A stretch of DNA of 64,000 bases from Dehalococcoidia bacterium UBA2158 (GTDB lineage: Bacteria > Chloroflexota > Dehalococcoidia > Lucifugimonadales > UBA3495): positions 1 to 64,000 of the forward strand of contig DCWQ01000006.1 in assembly GCA_002328185.1 (NCBI GenBank), in the 5' to 3' direction. The number at the start of each line of letters is the position of its first letter. Position 1 is the stretch's first letter. This document shows positions 1-8,602 of the stretch, one piece after another. The notes under the pieces are model-generated. The model did not search any database. It was not told the DNA's origin and saw nothing but the letters and a program-made list of their open reading frames with translations. The translations under genes were made by a program, and so were the position numbers.

Positions 1-758
1 TCATAGAGGGCCACGTAGGTGACGTCGTGGGTGGGTCTGCGCATCCAGGCGAGGTCAATCCCCAATGCCAGCGGTTTATCGTTGGAAAGGGGCGGGTCCA
101 TGTAACCCTGCATGATCGAGAAGGGCCCATCGACAGCTTCTAGGGCCCGCTTCACCTCATCCACGGAAGGGGGCGCGGTGAGGTGCACCCAGTCGACTGC
201 CGCGACCTCTTTGTAGGCCTTCTTCCGGACCAAAGACTCTTCAAATCCGCCCTTGGCAGCCTCGGCCACGTAGCATTGGGCCATGATCGCGAAGTTCGGG
301 TAAAGCTCCCGTTTGCAGTCCACCGTCGCCCGGTTTCTGGTCAGCACCACGTCCAGCGATTGGACTTCCACTCCGGCGGTGCCGGTGCTCCGTTTACCCT
401 CGATGGGCTGGTCGTCGATGCGGACACCGGCGATCCCCTCGCGGATGCAGTCCTCGACCTTCGGGCGGACGGCCATGATTCCGCCGTGACCTGTATCACC
501 ATCCGGAATCACCGGGAACTGTACCAACTGGGCGATCCAGCCTGCGATCTGGACGCACTCGTTCAAGGTTGCAGTGCCAACGTCTTCCATCCCGGTGTAA
601 GAGCCGACTACTTCACTGGTCCCGACGAACCCCGCCTCAGCGCCCTCAGACTCCATAACCCGGGCCAAAGATGCGCTGGGAGAATGAAACACGGTTGTCA
701 CCTGTCCCTGCCGCTGGATCAACTCCTGTAGCCGGGCTGTTGCTTCTTGAAACGGCAT
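1..758 (-). CDS. Isocitrate lyase/PEP mutase family protein (3' end outside window)
   Basis: Reading from an ATG at 758 towards base 1 gives at least 252 codons with no stop, so the C-terminus lies outside the window. The protein has the PEP mutase/isocitrate lyase barrel fold signature: an acidic metal-binding stretch PDGDTGHGG at residues 85-93 and a RIDDQ strand at 113-117. The family cleaves or rearranges C-C or C-P bonds of 2-oxo-acid-derived substrates with Mg2+. The flexible active-site loop, KKCGH in true isocitrate and methylisocitrate lyases, here reads GKRSTGTAG (121-129) and has no cysteine, so classical lyase activity is doubtful. Hydrolase- or mutase-like members are alternatives. 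It is the last visible gene of a minus-strand run metF-acpS-this gene, 31 bp after acpS. An AGGAGG-like site precedes the ATG. Confidence 0.8.
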   Translation of the reverse strand, partial: MPFQEATARLQELIQRQGQVTTVFHSPSASLARVMESEGAEAGFVGTSEVVGSYTGMEDVGTATLNECVQIAGWIAQLVQFPVIPDGDTGHGGIMAVRPKVEDCIREGIAGVRIDDQPIEGKRSTGTAGVEVQSLDVVLTRNRATVDCKRELYPNFAIMAQCYVAEAAKGGFEESLVRKKAYKEVAAVDWVHLTAPPSVDEVKRALEAVDGPFSIMQGYMDPPLSNDKPLALGIDLAWMRRPTHDVTYVALY

Positions 759-789
759 CTAGGGAAAATCCCTCCTGGTCATTACTGGG

Positions 790-1158
790 CTAGTCTTCAC
801 GGTGAGCCACCACAAAAGCCACGGCATATTCGCGGGAGTGGGAGATGCTTAGAGATATCTCGCCCACCTGCAAACGCTCCGCCCGTTTCTCGGCCCGGCC
901 GTGTAGCTTCACGCTGGGAGCGCCGGTTTCGGCCCGAATGACCTCGATATCCTTCCAACTGACTCCACGGACGCCGGTGCCCAGCGCTTTCATTGTCGCC
1001 TCTTTGGCAGCGAAACGGCCGGCCAGGTTGGGCGCGCGGCCACGGCAGTAGGCGATCTCATCCGGGGTGAAGACGCGTTTCAAGAAACGTTGGCCGTAGC
1101 GGTCCAACACCAGTTTGATGCGGGGAATCTCGATGATGTCGACGCCTGTTGTAAGCAT
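790..1158 (-). CDS. acpS: Holo-[acyl-carrier-protein] synthase
   Basis: A 122-residue protein of normal AcpS length. It transfers 4'-phosphopantetheine from CoA to the serine of acyl carrier protein, activating fatty acid synthesis in the cytoplasm. The N-terminal GVDIIEI (D7) and the central RFAAKEA (48-54, E53) are the two Mg2+/CoA-binding signatures of the family, and the C-terminal ISLSISHSREYAVAF segment also fits. It lies 31 bp downstream of metF on the same strand and is probably cotranscribed. No anomaly was seen. Confidence 0.95.
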   Translation of the reverse strand: MLTTGVDIIEIPRIKLVLDRYGQRFLKRVFTPDEIAYCRGRAPNLAGRFAAKEATMKALGTGVRGVSWKDIEVIRAETGAPSVKLHGRAEKRAERLQVGEISLSISHSREYAVAFVVAHRED

Positions 1159-1189
1159 CGTCCGCCAGTGGTCGAATCGAGTCGGGGGA

Positions 1190-2071
1190 TCAGTCTTGCC
1201 GGTGGTGGCCGGGAATCGTCAGGTTGTCCAGGATACGGGACACCGAGTAGCTTCGGTTCAACACATAGAAATGGACGCCGGGCACGCCTACGTCCCAGAG
1301 GTCTCGCACCTGGGCGGTGGCATATTCCACCCCCATGTCCCTGGCGCTGTCGTCGTTATCGGCGTATTTGTCCAATAGCTTGTCCAATTCGGGAGGTATC
1401 TCCGAGCCGCTGAGAGCGGTGAACCGGCGCACCTGGGCGGAGTTCAATACGGGGAGCACGCCGGGGATGATAGGCACGTCGATGCCTCCGGCGCGGGCCC
1501 GCTCCACAAAGTCGTAGTAATGCCGGTTGTCATAGAACAACTGGGTCACAAGGAAGTCGGCCCCATTTTCCACCTTCATCTTGACGTATTTCAGGTCGGA
1601 GCCTAGGTCCACAGACTCGGTGTGGCCCTCGGGGTAGCAGGCAGCAGCAACGCCAAACTTGAAGTTGGACTTAACGTGCTCCAGCAAGTCGGTGGCGTGC
1701 TGGAACCCGCCCTCAACCGGGACGAACTCCGTGGAGCCCCGGGGCGGGTCGCCGCGCAGGGCGATGATGTTCTCCACGCCCTCGGCCTCCAGCCGCTCCA
1801 ACACGCCGTGGATCTCTTCTTTGGTCTGACCCACGCAGGTCAGATGGGCCATGACCTCCACTCCGGCTGTCCGCTTGGCCTCAAAGGTGATCTCTTCTGT
1901 GAACGCACGGGTCGAGCCGCCGGCCCCGTAGGTCACCGACACGAAGTCCGGAGAGTACACCTTCAGCTCATCCAGAGTCTCCAACACCGCCGGTATGCCA
2001 TCGGCTTGGCGGGGAGGAAAGAACTCGAATGAGACCGGACGCGTTTTTTCCAGTATGTCTTTGATCTTCAA
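1190..2071 (-). CDS. metF: Methylenetetrahydrofolate reductase
   Basis: A 293-residue protein matching the usual bacterial MetF length. It reduces 5,10-methylene-THF to 5-methyl-THF with FAD, supplying the methyl group for methionine synthesis. VSFEFFPPR (13-21) carries the catalytic glutamate E16. LRGDPPRG, the AACYPEGH motif, and the FLVTQLFYDN stretch complete the folate/FAD-binding barrel. It is the first gene of the minus-strand metF-acpS-PEPM-like run. A candidate promoter lies at 2187-2216. The ATG at 2071 agrees with the family N-terminus. Confidence 0.95.
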   Translation of the reverse strand: MKIKDILEKTRPVSFEFFPPRQADGIPAVLETLDELKVYSPDFVSVTYGAGGSTRAFTEEITFEAKRTAGVEVMAHLTCVGQTKEEIHGVLERLEAEGVENIIALRGDPPRGSTEFVPVEGGFQHATDLLEHVKSNFKFGVAAACYPEGHTESVDLGSDLKYVKMKVENGADFLVTQLFYDNRHYYDFVERARAGGIDVPIIPGVLPVLNSAQVRRFTALSGSEIPPELDKLLDKYADNDDSARDMGVEYATAQVRDLWDVGVPGVHFYVLNRSYSVSRILDNLTIPGHHRQD

Positions 2072-2186
2072 GCTGGGTATCCAATGACTGCCGGCAAATT
2101 TGGCGGGTCGGTAGAGTCTTTATTGTTGGTGATATTCGTCGTCAGTAGGCGTGAAATACTTCGAAATAGCGTCACACCGACACTAA

Positions 2187-2216
2187 ATCATAGCATTGGC
2201 CCAGTCGGGTGTCGAA
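2187..2216 (-). promoter_or_regulatory. Candidate promoter of the metF run
   Basis: On the minus strand TTCGAC (2211-2216) is followed after 18 bp by TATGAT (2187-2192), about 115 bp upstream of the metF ATG. The match is moderate. No SAM riboswitch structure was recognised in the leader. Confidence 0.35.
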
Positions 2217-2249
2217 CCAACCAGGCTCATTCTTGCCCGTTAGCGCCGG

Positions 2250-3029
2250 TTAAAATTCTGGCTGGCGCTTCTCAATGAACGCCTGGATGCCCTCCGCTGG
2301 GTGGGGCGAGGTGGTCATGTACCCCACGAATGCTTGGGCCTCCAGCGCCACACCGTCGTCCGTGGACATGGTCATCCCCCGGAGGGTCACCTCTTTGATC
2401 AGGGCCAGTCCAGCACGGCTCTTGGAGCGCAGGGGCGTCAGGATGGTCTCCAGCTCGTCGTCCAGCCTCTCCGCTGGACAGGAGCGCAAGGCCAACCCCC
2501 ACTTGACGGCTTCGGCCCCGGTTATCCATTTGCCGGTGGTCAACAACTCCATTGCCCGCTGCAGGCCCACGCGGCGGGGCAGCCGTTGTGTGGAGCCGCC
2601 GCCCGGCATGAGGCCGAAATTCACATGCTGGTCGCCGATTCGTGCGTCTTCTGCCACCAGAGTCATGTCACAAGCCATCATCAGTTCTAAGCCGCCGGCC
2701 AGGGCAAAGCCATGTACCACCGCGATGGCCGGAAAAGGCAGGCCCTCGATCTGCCGGGTTACGTCGCTGATCTGGGCCACAAAGCCCGGCAGCAAGGTGG
2801 TGTCGGTGAATGTTTGTTGGAAGTAGGTGAGGTCGGCTCCGGCGGAGAACGCCCTGCCTTCGCCCCTGATAACCAAAGCCTTGATGGACTCATCGCTGCT
2901 GGCATCGGCAACCGCCGACGAGAGTTCCGTCAACAACGCCGGACTAAAGGCGTTCAGTGCGTCCGGGCGGTTCAACCGGATGGTCGCCACCCGGTTTTCT
3001 TTCTCCAGTTTGATGTTGGTATACTCCAC
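2250..3029 (-). CDS. Enoyl-CoA hydratase/isomerase (crotonase) family protein
   Basis: A 259-residue crotonase-fold protein that probably acts on a CoA thioester in fatty acid or aromatic-acid degradation. The oxyanion-hole segments RAFSAGADL (59-67) and HGFALAGGLEL (106-116) are present. E115 matches the first catalytic glutamate of enoyl-CoA hydratases. The second catalytic glutamate (the QPEI motif in classical enzymes) aligns with His135 in DQHVNFGLMPGG, so straightforward hydratase chemistry is uncertain. Isomerase, decarboxylase or another crotonase reaction is possible. It is divergent from the DUF167 gene and separated from metF by about 180 bp. Confidence 0.85.
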   Translation of the reverse strand: MEYTNIKLEKENRVATIRLNRPDALNAFSPALLTELSSAVADASSDESIKALVIRGEGRAFSAGADLTYFQQTFTDTTLLPGFVAQISDVTRQIEGLPFPAIAVVHGFALAGGLELMMACDMTLVAEDARIGDQHVNFGLMPGGGSTQRLPRRVGLQRAMELLTTGKWITGAEAVKWGLALRSCPAERLDDELETILTPLRSKSRAGLALIKEVTLRGMTMSTDDGVALEAQAFVGYMTTSPHPAEGIQAFIEKRQPEF

Positions 3030-3134
3030 CGGACGCCTCCTACAGCATGCCTAATCAGCTTTGCTCGCCAGGCCTAATATACCAGACGGCCTTGGCTAAC
3101 ACTCCATGGCCCACGCCTGGCAGGTGCCTAGAAA

Positions 3135-3428
3135 ATGGCTCCTACATCGTTAGATAGTTGCAACTTAAAAGTACGGGTGCAACCAAAAGCCTTCCGAAAC
3201 CGGGTGGATGGCTTTGAAGACGGCACGCTGCGCCTGCGCGTCACGGCCCCGCCCGCGGAGGGCAAAGCCAACGCCGAGGTGATCGCTCTGTTGGCCAAGA
3301 CATTGGGCTTGAGCAAGTCCCGACTGGAGATAGTCCGGGGGCACAACTCCAGAGACAAAGTAGTTTCCATAGAAACGCTGACCGAGCAGGAAGTACACCA
3401 ACGGATCAAGGTTATAGTCTCAGGCTAA
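3135..3428 (+). CDS. DUF167 (YggU) family protein
   Basis: A 97-residue protein of the widespread small DUF167/YggU family. The conserved VQPKA..N.V segment near the N-terminus and the APPAEGKANAEVIALLA block (about 36-52) followed by IVRGHNSRDKVV (66-77) are the family hallmarks. The biochemical function is unknown. It is cytosolic with no signal peptide. It lies 22 bp before the phosphatase gene on the same strand, suggesting cotranscription. In many genomes the family sits beside cell-division or YggT genes, which are not present here. Confidence 0.88.
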   Translation: MAPTSLDSCNLKVRVQPKAFRNRVDGFEDGTLRLRVTAPPAEGKANAEVIALLAKTLGLSKSRLEIVRGHNSRDKVVSIETLTEQEVHQRIKVIVSG

Positions 3429-3450
3429 CCTGACGCAACGGGGAGGAAAC

Positions 3451-3915
3451 ATGCAGGTCATGAACTTTGGTTGGGTCTTGGACGACGAACTGGCTGGATC
3501 ACAAGGACCGGCCAGTCTCGACGACCTATGTTTTCTCTACAGCCAGGGCGTCCGCGCCATAGTCCGCATGGAAGAGCGGACCATCGCCGCCAACAATGGA
3601 AACCAGTTCGACCTGGTGGACCTGTTTGTGCCCGTACCAGATTTCACGCCTCCCGACCCAGACCAGATCTTGCGGATGATCGAATTCATCGACCGGGAGA
3701 CCGCCGCAAAACGGCCGGTGGTGGTCAGTTGTTACGCTGGGATCGGCCGCACCGGCACGGTCCTGGCTTGTTACCTGATTCACCGCGGCCAGGACCCCGT
3801 CGACGCCATCAACCGTATCCGGGAACTGCGCCCGGGATCCATACAGACTCCAGAGCAGGAAGAGGCGGTCTATGGTTATGCCGAATGGGTGGCCGACGAA
3901 ACGGGTGAAAATTGA
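3451..3915 (+). CDS. Dual-specificity/tyrosine-type protein phosphatase
   Basis: A 154-residue protein with the cysteine phosphatase signature C-x5-R-T as CYAGIGRT (94-101), with C94 the nucleophile and R100 the phosphate-binding residue. The residue before Cys is Ser instead of the common His. An acidic loop around D64-D71 could provide the general acid. The short length fits a compact DSP or atypical phosphatase acting on protein phosphotyrosine/serine or a phosphorylated metabolite. AGGAGG-like GGGGAGGAAAC precedes the ATG. Its TGA ends two bases before the stop of the convergent zinc-ribbon gene. Confidence 0.88.
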   Translation: MQVMNFGWVLDDELAGSQGPASLDDLCFLYSQGVRAIVRMEERTIAANNGNQFDLVDLFVPVPDFTPPDPDQILRMIEFIDRETAAKRPVVVSCYAGIGRTGTVLACYLIHRGQDPVDAINRIRELRPGSIQTPEQEEAVYGYAEWVADETGEN

Positions 3916-3917
3916 GC

Positions 3918-4129
3918 CTAGGCGGCAACCGCGACTTTGGCTTTCTCTCCATTTGCCGCCTGGAGAGCGACCTCGTTGGTGGTCGCGCCATCCAATACGG
4001 ACTAGTCTCGTTGACCTCAATGACTTCGGCGAACTTACCGCACTGCAGGCATTTCAAGAAAGCGCCATAGGAGTCTTCTTCCAGGGTTAGGTCGCCAGAG
4101 CATTTTGAGCAAGCCTTGAGATACATCAT
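3918..4129 (-). pseudogene. Small zinc-ribbon protein gene with a frameshift
   Basis: From ATG at 4129 (AAAGGA upstream) the protein begins MMYLKACSKCSGDLTLEE and has CSKC and CLQC pairs, a classic zinc ribbon of a type common as tiny stand-alone proteins. After about residue 43 the reading frame runs into low-quality coding that would overlap the phosphatase. If the frame is changed by one base near 3985-4005, it continues as DGATTNEVALQAANGEKA to a TAG at 3918-3920, just two bases from the phosphatase stop. The 212-base span is not a multiple of three, consistent with one indel. Either the gene is recently broken, the assembly has an error, or the frame is shifted in translation. Function is unknown. 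Confidence 0.6.
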
Positions 4130-4322
4130 CTGATAATTCCTTTCGGGGTTCCGGTTGTGCGAAACTTGGTGCGTCGCTTTCCCGTATTGATTGATACAAG
4201 CTTTGATGCCGCTTTCCACCCCAGGATTCCTCTGCTATATTCACACAAGGTTGCGGCCTCATGACCCTCTTGACGCCGGCCGCCTAAGTTCTGTTCCCAT
4301 TCAAGTTCCGGGAGTTGATCGA

Positions 4323-4736
4323 TTGGTCCAGATCAGACAGGAATTCATCGACGATATGGTGGCCCACGCCAAGGCTGATCTGCCCAACGAGTGTTGTGGC
4401 ATCCTGTCGGGACCCAGCGGCCAGGTAATGAAGTCCTACCGCATGGCCAACGTGGAAGCCAGCCCATACCGGTTCGTCATGGATCCGGTGGAGCTGGGAA
4501 ACGTCGATTCCGATGCCGGAGATAACGACTGGGAACTCTTGGCCATCTACCACTCCCACACCGGCAGCGAAGCCTATCCCTCCGATACCGACGTGCGTAT
4601 CGCCGGGGGCACCGCCGGACTCTGGCCCGACGTTCGCTATGTGTTGGTCTCTTTGATGGACATGGACAACCCTGTCGTGCGCATCTTTGAGATCACCGAC
4701 GGAGAAGTCATCGAAGAACCCCTCGAGGTCGTCTGA
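4323..4736 (+). CDS. JAMM/MPN (M67 family) metalloprotease
   Basis: I place the start at TTG 4323 because GGAG at 4311-4314 lies 8 bp upstream and residues before it are not family-like. The 137-residue product has the full JAMM zinc site: E23 in NECCG, H77 and H79 in HSHTG, S87 and D90 in SDTD. Bacterial stand-alone JAMM enzymes (CysO-cysteine hydrolase Mec, QbsD, HcyD) cut at the C-terminal Gly-Gly of ubiquitin-like sulfur carriers. A matching carrier ending in GGF is encoded at 50719-50997, so it is the likely substrate, though this is inference. It is cytosolic and downstream of an unrelated intergenic segment. The 3' side is fused to a decayed gene. Confidence 0.87.
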   Translation: MVQIRQEFIDDMVAHAKADLPNECCGILSGPSGQVMKSYRMANVEASPYRFVMDPVELGNVDSDAGDNDWELLAIYHSHTGSEAYPSDTDVRIAGGTAGLWPDVRYVLVSLMDMDNPVVRIFEITDGEVIEEPLEVV

Positions 4737-6422
4737 TTCGGCCACATCCACGCCTGGCGCAGTCACCCAAGCCAACACTGCCATCCCCGTAGCCTCGCCC
4801 ACGCGGACTACACCAGTGTTCCTGTCCACCCCTCATCCCGACACCTCGTTCTGGGCGGAAGAGCGCATCGACGCGGTGGTTGCCCTTTACCAACTCACCA
4901 AGGACGGAGAGGCGTTGCTGCGCAGCCTGGATTTCTGACAGACGGAGGGGGCCCGGGCTTTTCGGCAGCTACGGGTTTGCCGAACGGGCCGGGGTCGGCG
5001 AGGCATCCCAACAACGGCGTGATTCACGAACTGAGCCATTCCTATTGGGGCGGCTTTCCGGTCGGCGGCAGGCCTGACCTCAGTTGGGATGTGCCTGCTG
5101 ATGGCAGCCGTTCACCGACTATGCAGAACTAACACCGCAACATCTTGGCCTGCATGGCCTAGCCTCCCGACGACTACGAATTGCTCCGCCAGAGGATGCG
5201 TAATCTCCCCGACTTCTCCATCGACAACCCCGAGCCCGTGTTCCACAACATGGAAGCAGACGTGGTCTATAACACCGGAGGCAGTGTCAAGCCGGCGCCG
5301 CCCATCCTGCAGAAATACTGGGCGGATTTCCTGTCCACAGGACGGTTCGGCAGTTGGTATGGCGCGGCCGACTGGTTTCAGGCGCTCTCAGATGGGGAAC
5401 GCAAGTTAGAGGGCAAATGGCTGGGCTTCGAGCACCTGGACCTGAGAGACTACCCGGCTTTGGACCCGACGCAAGTCTCTTCTGAGATCATGCTATCCGC
5501 CCAAAGTGTGCTGGCCACCGAGGAGCAGGAACGGCTGCGTCACCTGGCCTACCAATTCGACCTCCTGATCGGCGACCTATAGGGCGACCCACAGAATGAA
5601 GAGGACTTAGAGTTCTGGCGTCGGTATTTGCAGGACAAGGTGACCCTCTACCGGGACCACCTCGCTTCCCTTGCGGTACTCTCGATATCCCGCGCAGGAC
5701 AATTGGCTTCGGCCTTGGAATTTCTGGCGGCCCCGGCCACGGGCTCGCCAGCCCAACAGGCGCAACGCCTGGCTGGCCGGTTGATCGAAGAGCCGCCGGG
5801 CAGCTTCAGGGTTGATGAGCCGTTCTTGGAGGTCTTGTTCCAAGTGATCGCCGATCGCTCTGATGACGACCCAAGGGGAACGGCCAGGTTACTGTTGAAC
5901 TCGCCCTTCACACTGGAGGACATGGTCCTAGCCCAACCCGCGGCTACGGCAACTATCTTCAGGAGCGACTTCGCGCCCGCGTCGGCGTTAGTTCGGGGCA
6001 GCGATTCCCTGCTGGCCCTGCCGTGGTGGATCATGTACCGGCTGATCAAGGCCGACCCAGCTCTCGGCGCCCAACTGTCGGCCGAGTTCCACCGGCGTGG
6101 CGAAACGAAGTTGGTTGCCGAGTCCCTAGGCTACCTGGCCTACGACAAAGACCGGTAGGAAAGACCTTCGCTGCTGCCAACCTCCCTGGAAGCGGACGGT
6201 GATTTCCTTGGGGCGCTGTTTCGAGCGCGGGGCGCAGACTGGCTGCAGACAAGACCGCGCGAATCTGTAGCGCTATTCCAGCAACGGGTGTACGCAACTG
6301 AAGCAGGCCCCGAACTCTTAGATTGGTATCGGGAGACCCTGGAGTTCGCCGCGGCGTTCCTTAGCGACCCGGAAACGCGAAATGGGCTAACCGGGATTAT
6401 TCGTCGAGCGTTCGGGCTGTAG
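4737..6422 (+). pseudogene. Decayed HExxH zinc-peptidase-like gene
   Basis: Fragments in three frames read in order as one protein. A Thr/Pro-rich linker and a TSFWAEERIDAVVALYQL segment are in frame to a TGA at 4936. A FGSYGFAERAGVGEA segment follows in a second frame at about 4955-5005. Then in a third frame comes VIHELSHSYWGG, with the zincin motif HELSH at 5025-5039, continuing to 6422 with in-frame stops at 5130, 5160, 5580 and 6156. The open part 5181-6158 is helical and hydrophobic. At least two frameshifts and four internal stops show it is dead. The N-terminal signal sequence is missing, as if deleted next to the JAMM gene. The intact ancestor was probably an exported zinc metallopeptidase of about 550 residues. 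Confidence 0.7.
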
Positions 6423-7458
6423 TAATCCCCGGACTTGACCGCGAGCTTTCGTCATCGTCATCGGTCCCGCCCACCGTCGCCACAACTACCGCTCCAGCGA
6501 TATAAGTAGTAGCCATCAGGGCCAACACCAATGCCGCGATGGATGACTTGATACGGTTCCGCGCCAACACTAGAACCAGCCCTGCCAGCATGAGACCAAC
6601 CGCCACGCCGCCAGCCACGAAATGGGCCGGTTCGGTAGCGTTGCTAAGAACTCCATCACGGAGGAATGGATCGGCGTAAAACAAGATGGTCACGTTGAAG
6701 GCACAGCTCCCGAAGAGCCCGGCAACCCCCAGATCCATGGCCCCCAATTTGGCGGCTGCGATGGTCGACGACGCTTCGGGCATGGTCGTCACCAATGACA
6801 CCAGCAGGATGCCCAGGGTGCTGGAGGCGATGCCGGTGATGTCTGCGATCTCGTCGGTGCTCCAAGCCAGGAAGAACCCAGAGACTACCACTCCCGCGGA
6901 AACCAGACCAAAGAAAAGCCAGGCCTTTTGCAGCGTCATTCCGGGGTCATCTTCCTCTTCGTCGTCAGCGGATGGACGGTTCTTGAAGACCCACCACATG
7001 CCAACCACAAAGAGGGCTATCAGGATGATGGAAGAGATACCGATCTCTCCGATGTTGGCCCCCCACTGCGCCGCGCCGAACAAGATCGCCATGCCGGTCA
7101 TAACCACGGCCACCACGATCAGATAACCCTGCTCTGGCGCTACCTCCACCAGGAACCGCTTGCCGCCGAATGCCAAGGCCACTGCGGCAAGGGTGAACAT
7201 ATTCAGCATGTTGGCGCCGAAGACGTTGCCCACGGCCAACTCGGGGTTGGGCGGGTCCAATTGAACAGCCGAGATGTTGGTCGAGAGTTCAGGCAAAGAT
7301 GTGGCCAGGGCAACCAGCAGACTGCCCACGAACAAACGCCCCCAGCCGGTCAACGTGGCCAAGGCGTCGCCGTAGACTGCCAGCTTGGCGCCGCAAAACA
7401 TCACGACTCCCGCGCTGGCCAAAAAGACCAAAATAGCGACCGCTAAGTCTCCGCCCAT
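6397..7458 (-). CDS. Sodium/calcium exchanger family (CaCA) membrane protein
   Basis: A 353-residue integral membrane protein with two homologous halves. The alpha-1 repeat ATSLPELSTNISA (52-64, E57) plus GNVFGANMLNMF (77-88), and the alpha-2 repeat VTTMPEASSTIAA (223-235, E228) plus GLFGSCAFN, are the ion-coordinating signatures of YrbG/CaCA exchangers. An acidic loop (SADDEEEDD, about 163-171) separates the halves, and a second acidic stretch lies near the C-terminus. It probably exchanges Ca2+ or another cation for Na+ or H+ across the cytoplasmic membrane. It is convergent with, and overlaps by 26 bp, the decayed peptidase gene. Confidence 0.9.
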   Translation of the reverse strand: MGGDLAVAILVFLASAGVVMFCGAKLAVYGDALATLTGWGRLFVGSLLVALATSLPELSTNISAVQLDPPNPELAVGNVFGANMLNMFTLAAVALAFGGKRFLVEVAPEQGYLIVVAVVMTGMAILFGAAQWGANIGEIGISSIILIALFVVGMWWVFKNRPSADDEEEDDPGMTLQKAWLFFGLVSAGVVVSGFFLAWSTDEIADITGIASSTLGILLVSLVTTMPEASSTIAAAKLGAMDLGVAGLFGSCAFNVTILFYADPFLRDGVLSNATEPAHFVAGGVAVGLMLAGLVLVLARNRIKSSIAALVLALMATTYIAGAVVVATVGGTDDDDESSRSSPGITTARTLDE

Positions 7459-7501
7459 CTATAATGTCCTTTGCCCCCAATTCAAATCACCAAAAGCCAA
7501 C

Positions 7502-8602
7502 CTAGTTCCCACTCTCGATCGCCACAACTATCCGATCGCCCATCTCAACCGTTGACACGCGTTCCGTTCCCTCGGTGACAATGTCCGCCGTACGGGCGTT
7601 CTGCTCCAGGACGTTGTCGACGGCCCGCTCGATGGCGGCGCCCTCTTCGGTCAGGCCGAGGGAGTAGCGGACCATCAATGCCACGCTCAAGATCGAGCCT
7701 GTGGGGTTGGCGATGCCCTTCCCTGCTATGTCCGGCGCGGTCCCGTGTATGGGCTCGTACAATCCGCCGGAACGTTGCCCAGCCACCGGCACTCCAGCCA
7801 AGCTGGCCGACGGCAGCAGTCCCATGGAAGCCGCCAACACCGATGCCTCATCGCTGAGGATGTCGCCAAAAGTGTTCTCGGCCACGATGACATCGTAGCT
7901 GGCGGGCGCCTGGATGAGCTGCATGGCGCAGGCGTCCACCAACACGTGTTCTAGCTCAACGTCGGGGTATTCCTCGCCCAGCCGGGTGGCCACCGTGCGC
8001 CACAACCGTGAGCATTCCAATACGTTGGCCTTGTCCACCGAGGTCAGCTTTTTGCGCCTTCCCCTGGCCAGTTCGAAGCCCACGCGCACAACCCGCTCGA
8101 TCTCGCCCTCGGTATAACGCATGGTGTCCTCGGCGATGATGCCGTTGGGCGTCTCCCGCCGTCCTCTGGGCTCGGCGTAATAAAGACCGCCGGTGAGTTC
8201 GCGCACGACCACCAGGTCCACGCCATCGATGATGTTCGGCTTGAGCACGCTGGATTCGGCCAACTGAGGGTAGACTTTGACCGGCCTGATGTTGGCGAAC
8301 ACGCCCATGTGGGCCCGCATGTCCAAGAGACCCATCTCGGGCCGGACCTTGGCGTCGGGAGAGTCCCATTTAGGGCCGCCGACGGCGCCGAAGAGCACTG
8401 CGTCGTTGGCGTCCAGAAGACCTCTGGTATCGTCAGGCAGGGGAATCCCGTGCTTGTCGATGGAGATTCCCCCGATGTCGCCGTAGCTAAGATTGAAACT
8501 GTGCCCAAATGCCCGGCCCACGGCCTCAAGGGCGCGCACACCCTGGTCTGTTACTTCGGGGCCAATGCCGTCGCCACCCAATACGGCGATGTTGAACTCC
8601 AC
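7502..8602 (-). CDS. leuB: 3-isopropylmalate dehydrogenase
   Basis: A 366-residue NAD-dependent beta-decarboxylating dehydrogenase that oxidises 3-isopropylmalate to 2-ketoisocaproate in leucine synthesis. It starts with the typical NIAVLGGDGIGPEV. The loop FGAVGGPKWD (72-81), RELTGGLYYAEPRG with the substrate-binding Arg/Tyr, VDKANVL, the metal-site SDEASVLAASMGLLPSA and the NAD-binding EPIHGTAPDIAGKGIANP are all present. The length and the EPIHGTAPDIAG signature favour LeuB over isocitrate dehydrogenase. No other leu genes are adjacent. It is divergent from glcD with a 226-bp gap. Confidence 0.95.
   Translation of the reverse strand: MEFNIAVLGGDGIGPEVTDQGVRALEAVGRAFGHSFNLSYGDIGGISIDKHGIPLPDDTRGLLDANDAVLFGAVGGPKWDSPDAKVRPEMGLLDMRAHMGVFANIRPVKVYPQLAESSVLKPNIIDGVDLVVVRELTGGLYYAEPRGRRETPNGIIAEDTMRYTEGEIERVVRVGFELARGRRKKLTSVDKANVLECSRLWRTVATRLGEEYPDVELEHVLVDACAMQLIQAPASYDVIVAENTFGDILSDEASVLAASMGLLPSASLAGVPVAGQRSGGLYEPIHGTAPDIAGKGIANPTGSILSVALMVRYSLGLTEEGAAIERAVDNVLEQNARTADIVTEGTERVSTVEMGDRIVVAIESGN

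Noticed and set aside
183..731. Long plus-strand frame at the left edge
   Set aside because: It is antisense to the PEP-mutase-like gene, which has clear motifs in the minus strand.
3526..4020. Long minus-strand reading frames opposite the phosphatase gene
   Set aside because: They mirror the codons of the real plus-strand gene and have no family features or RBS.
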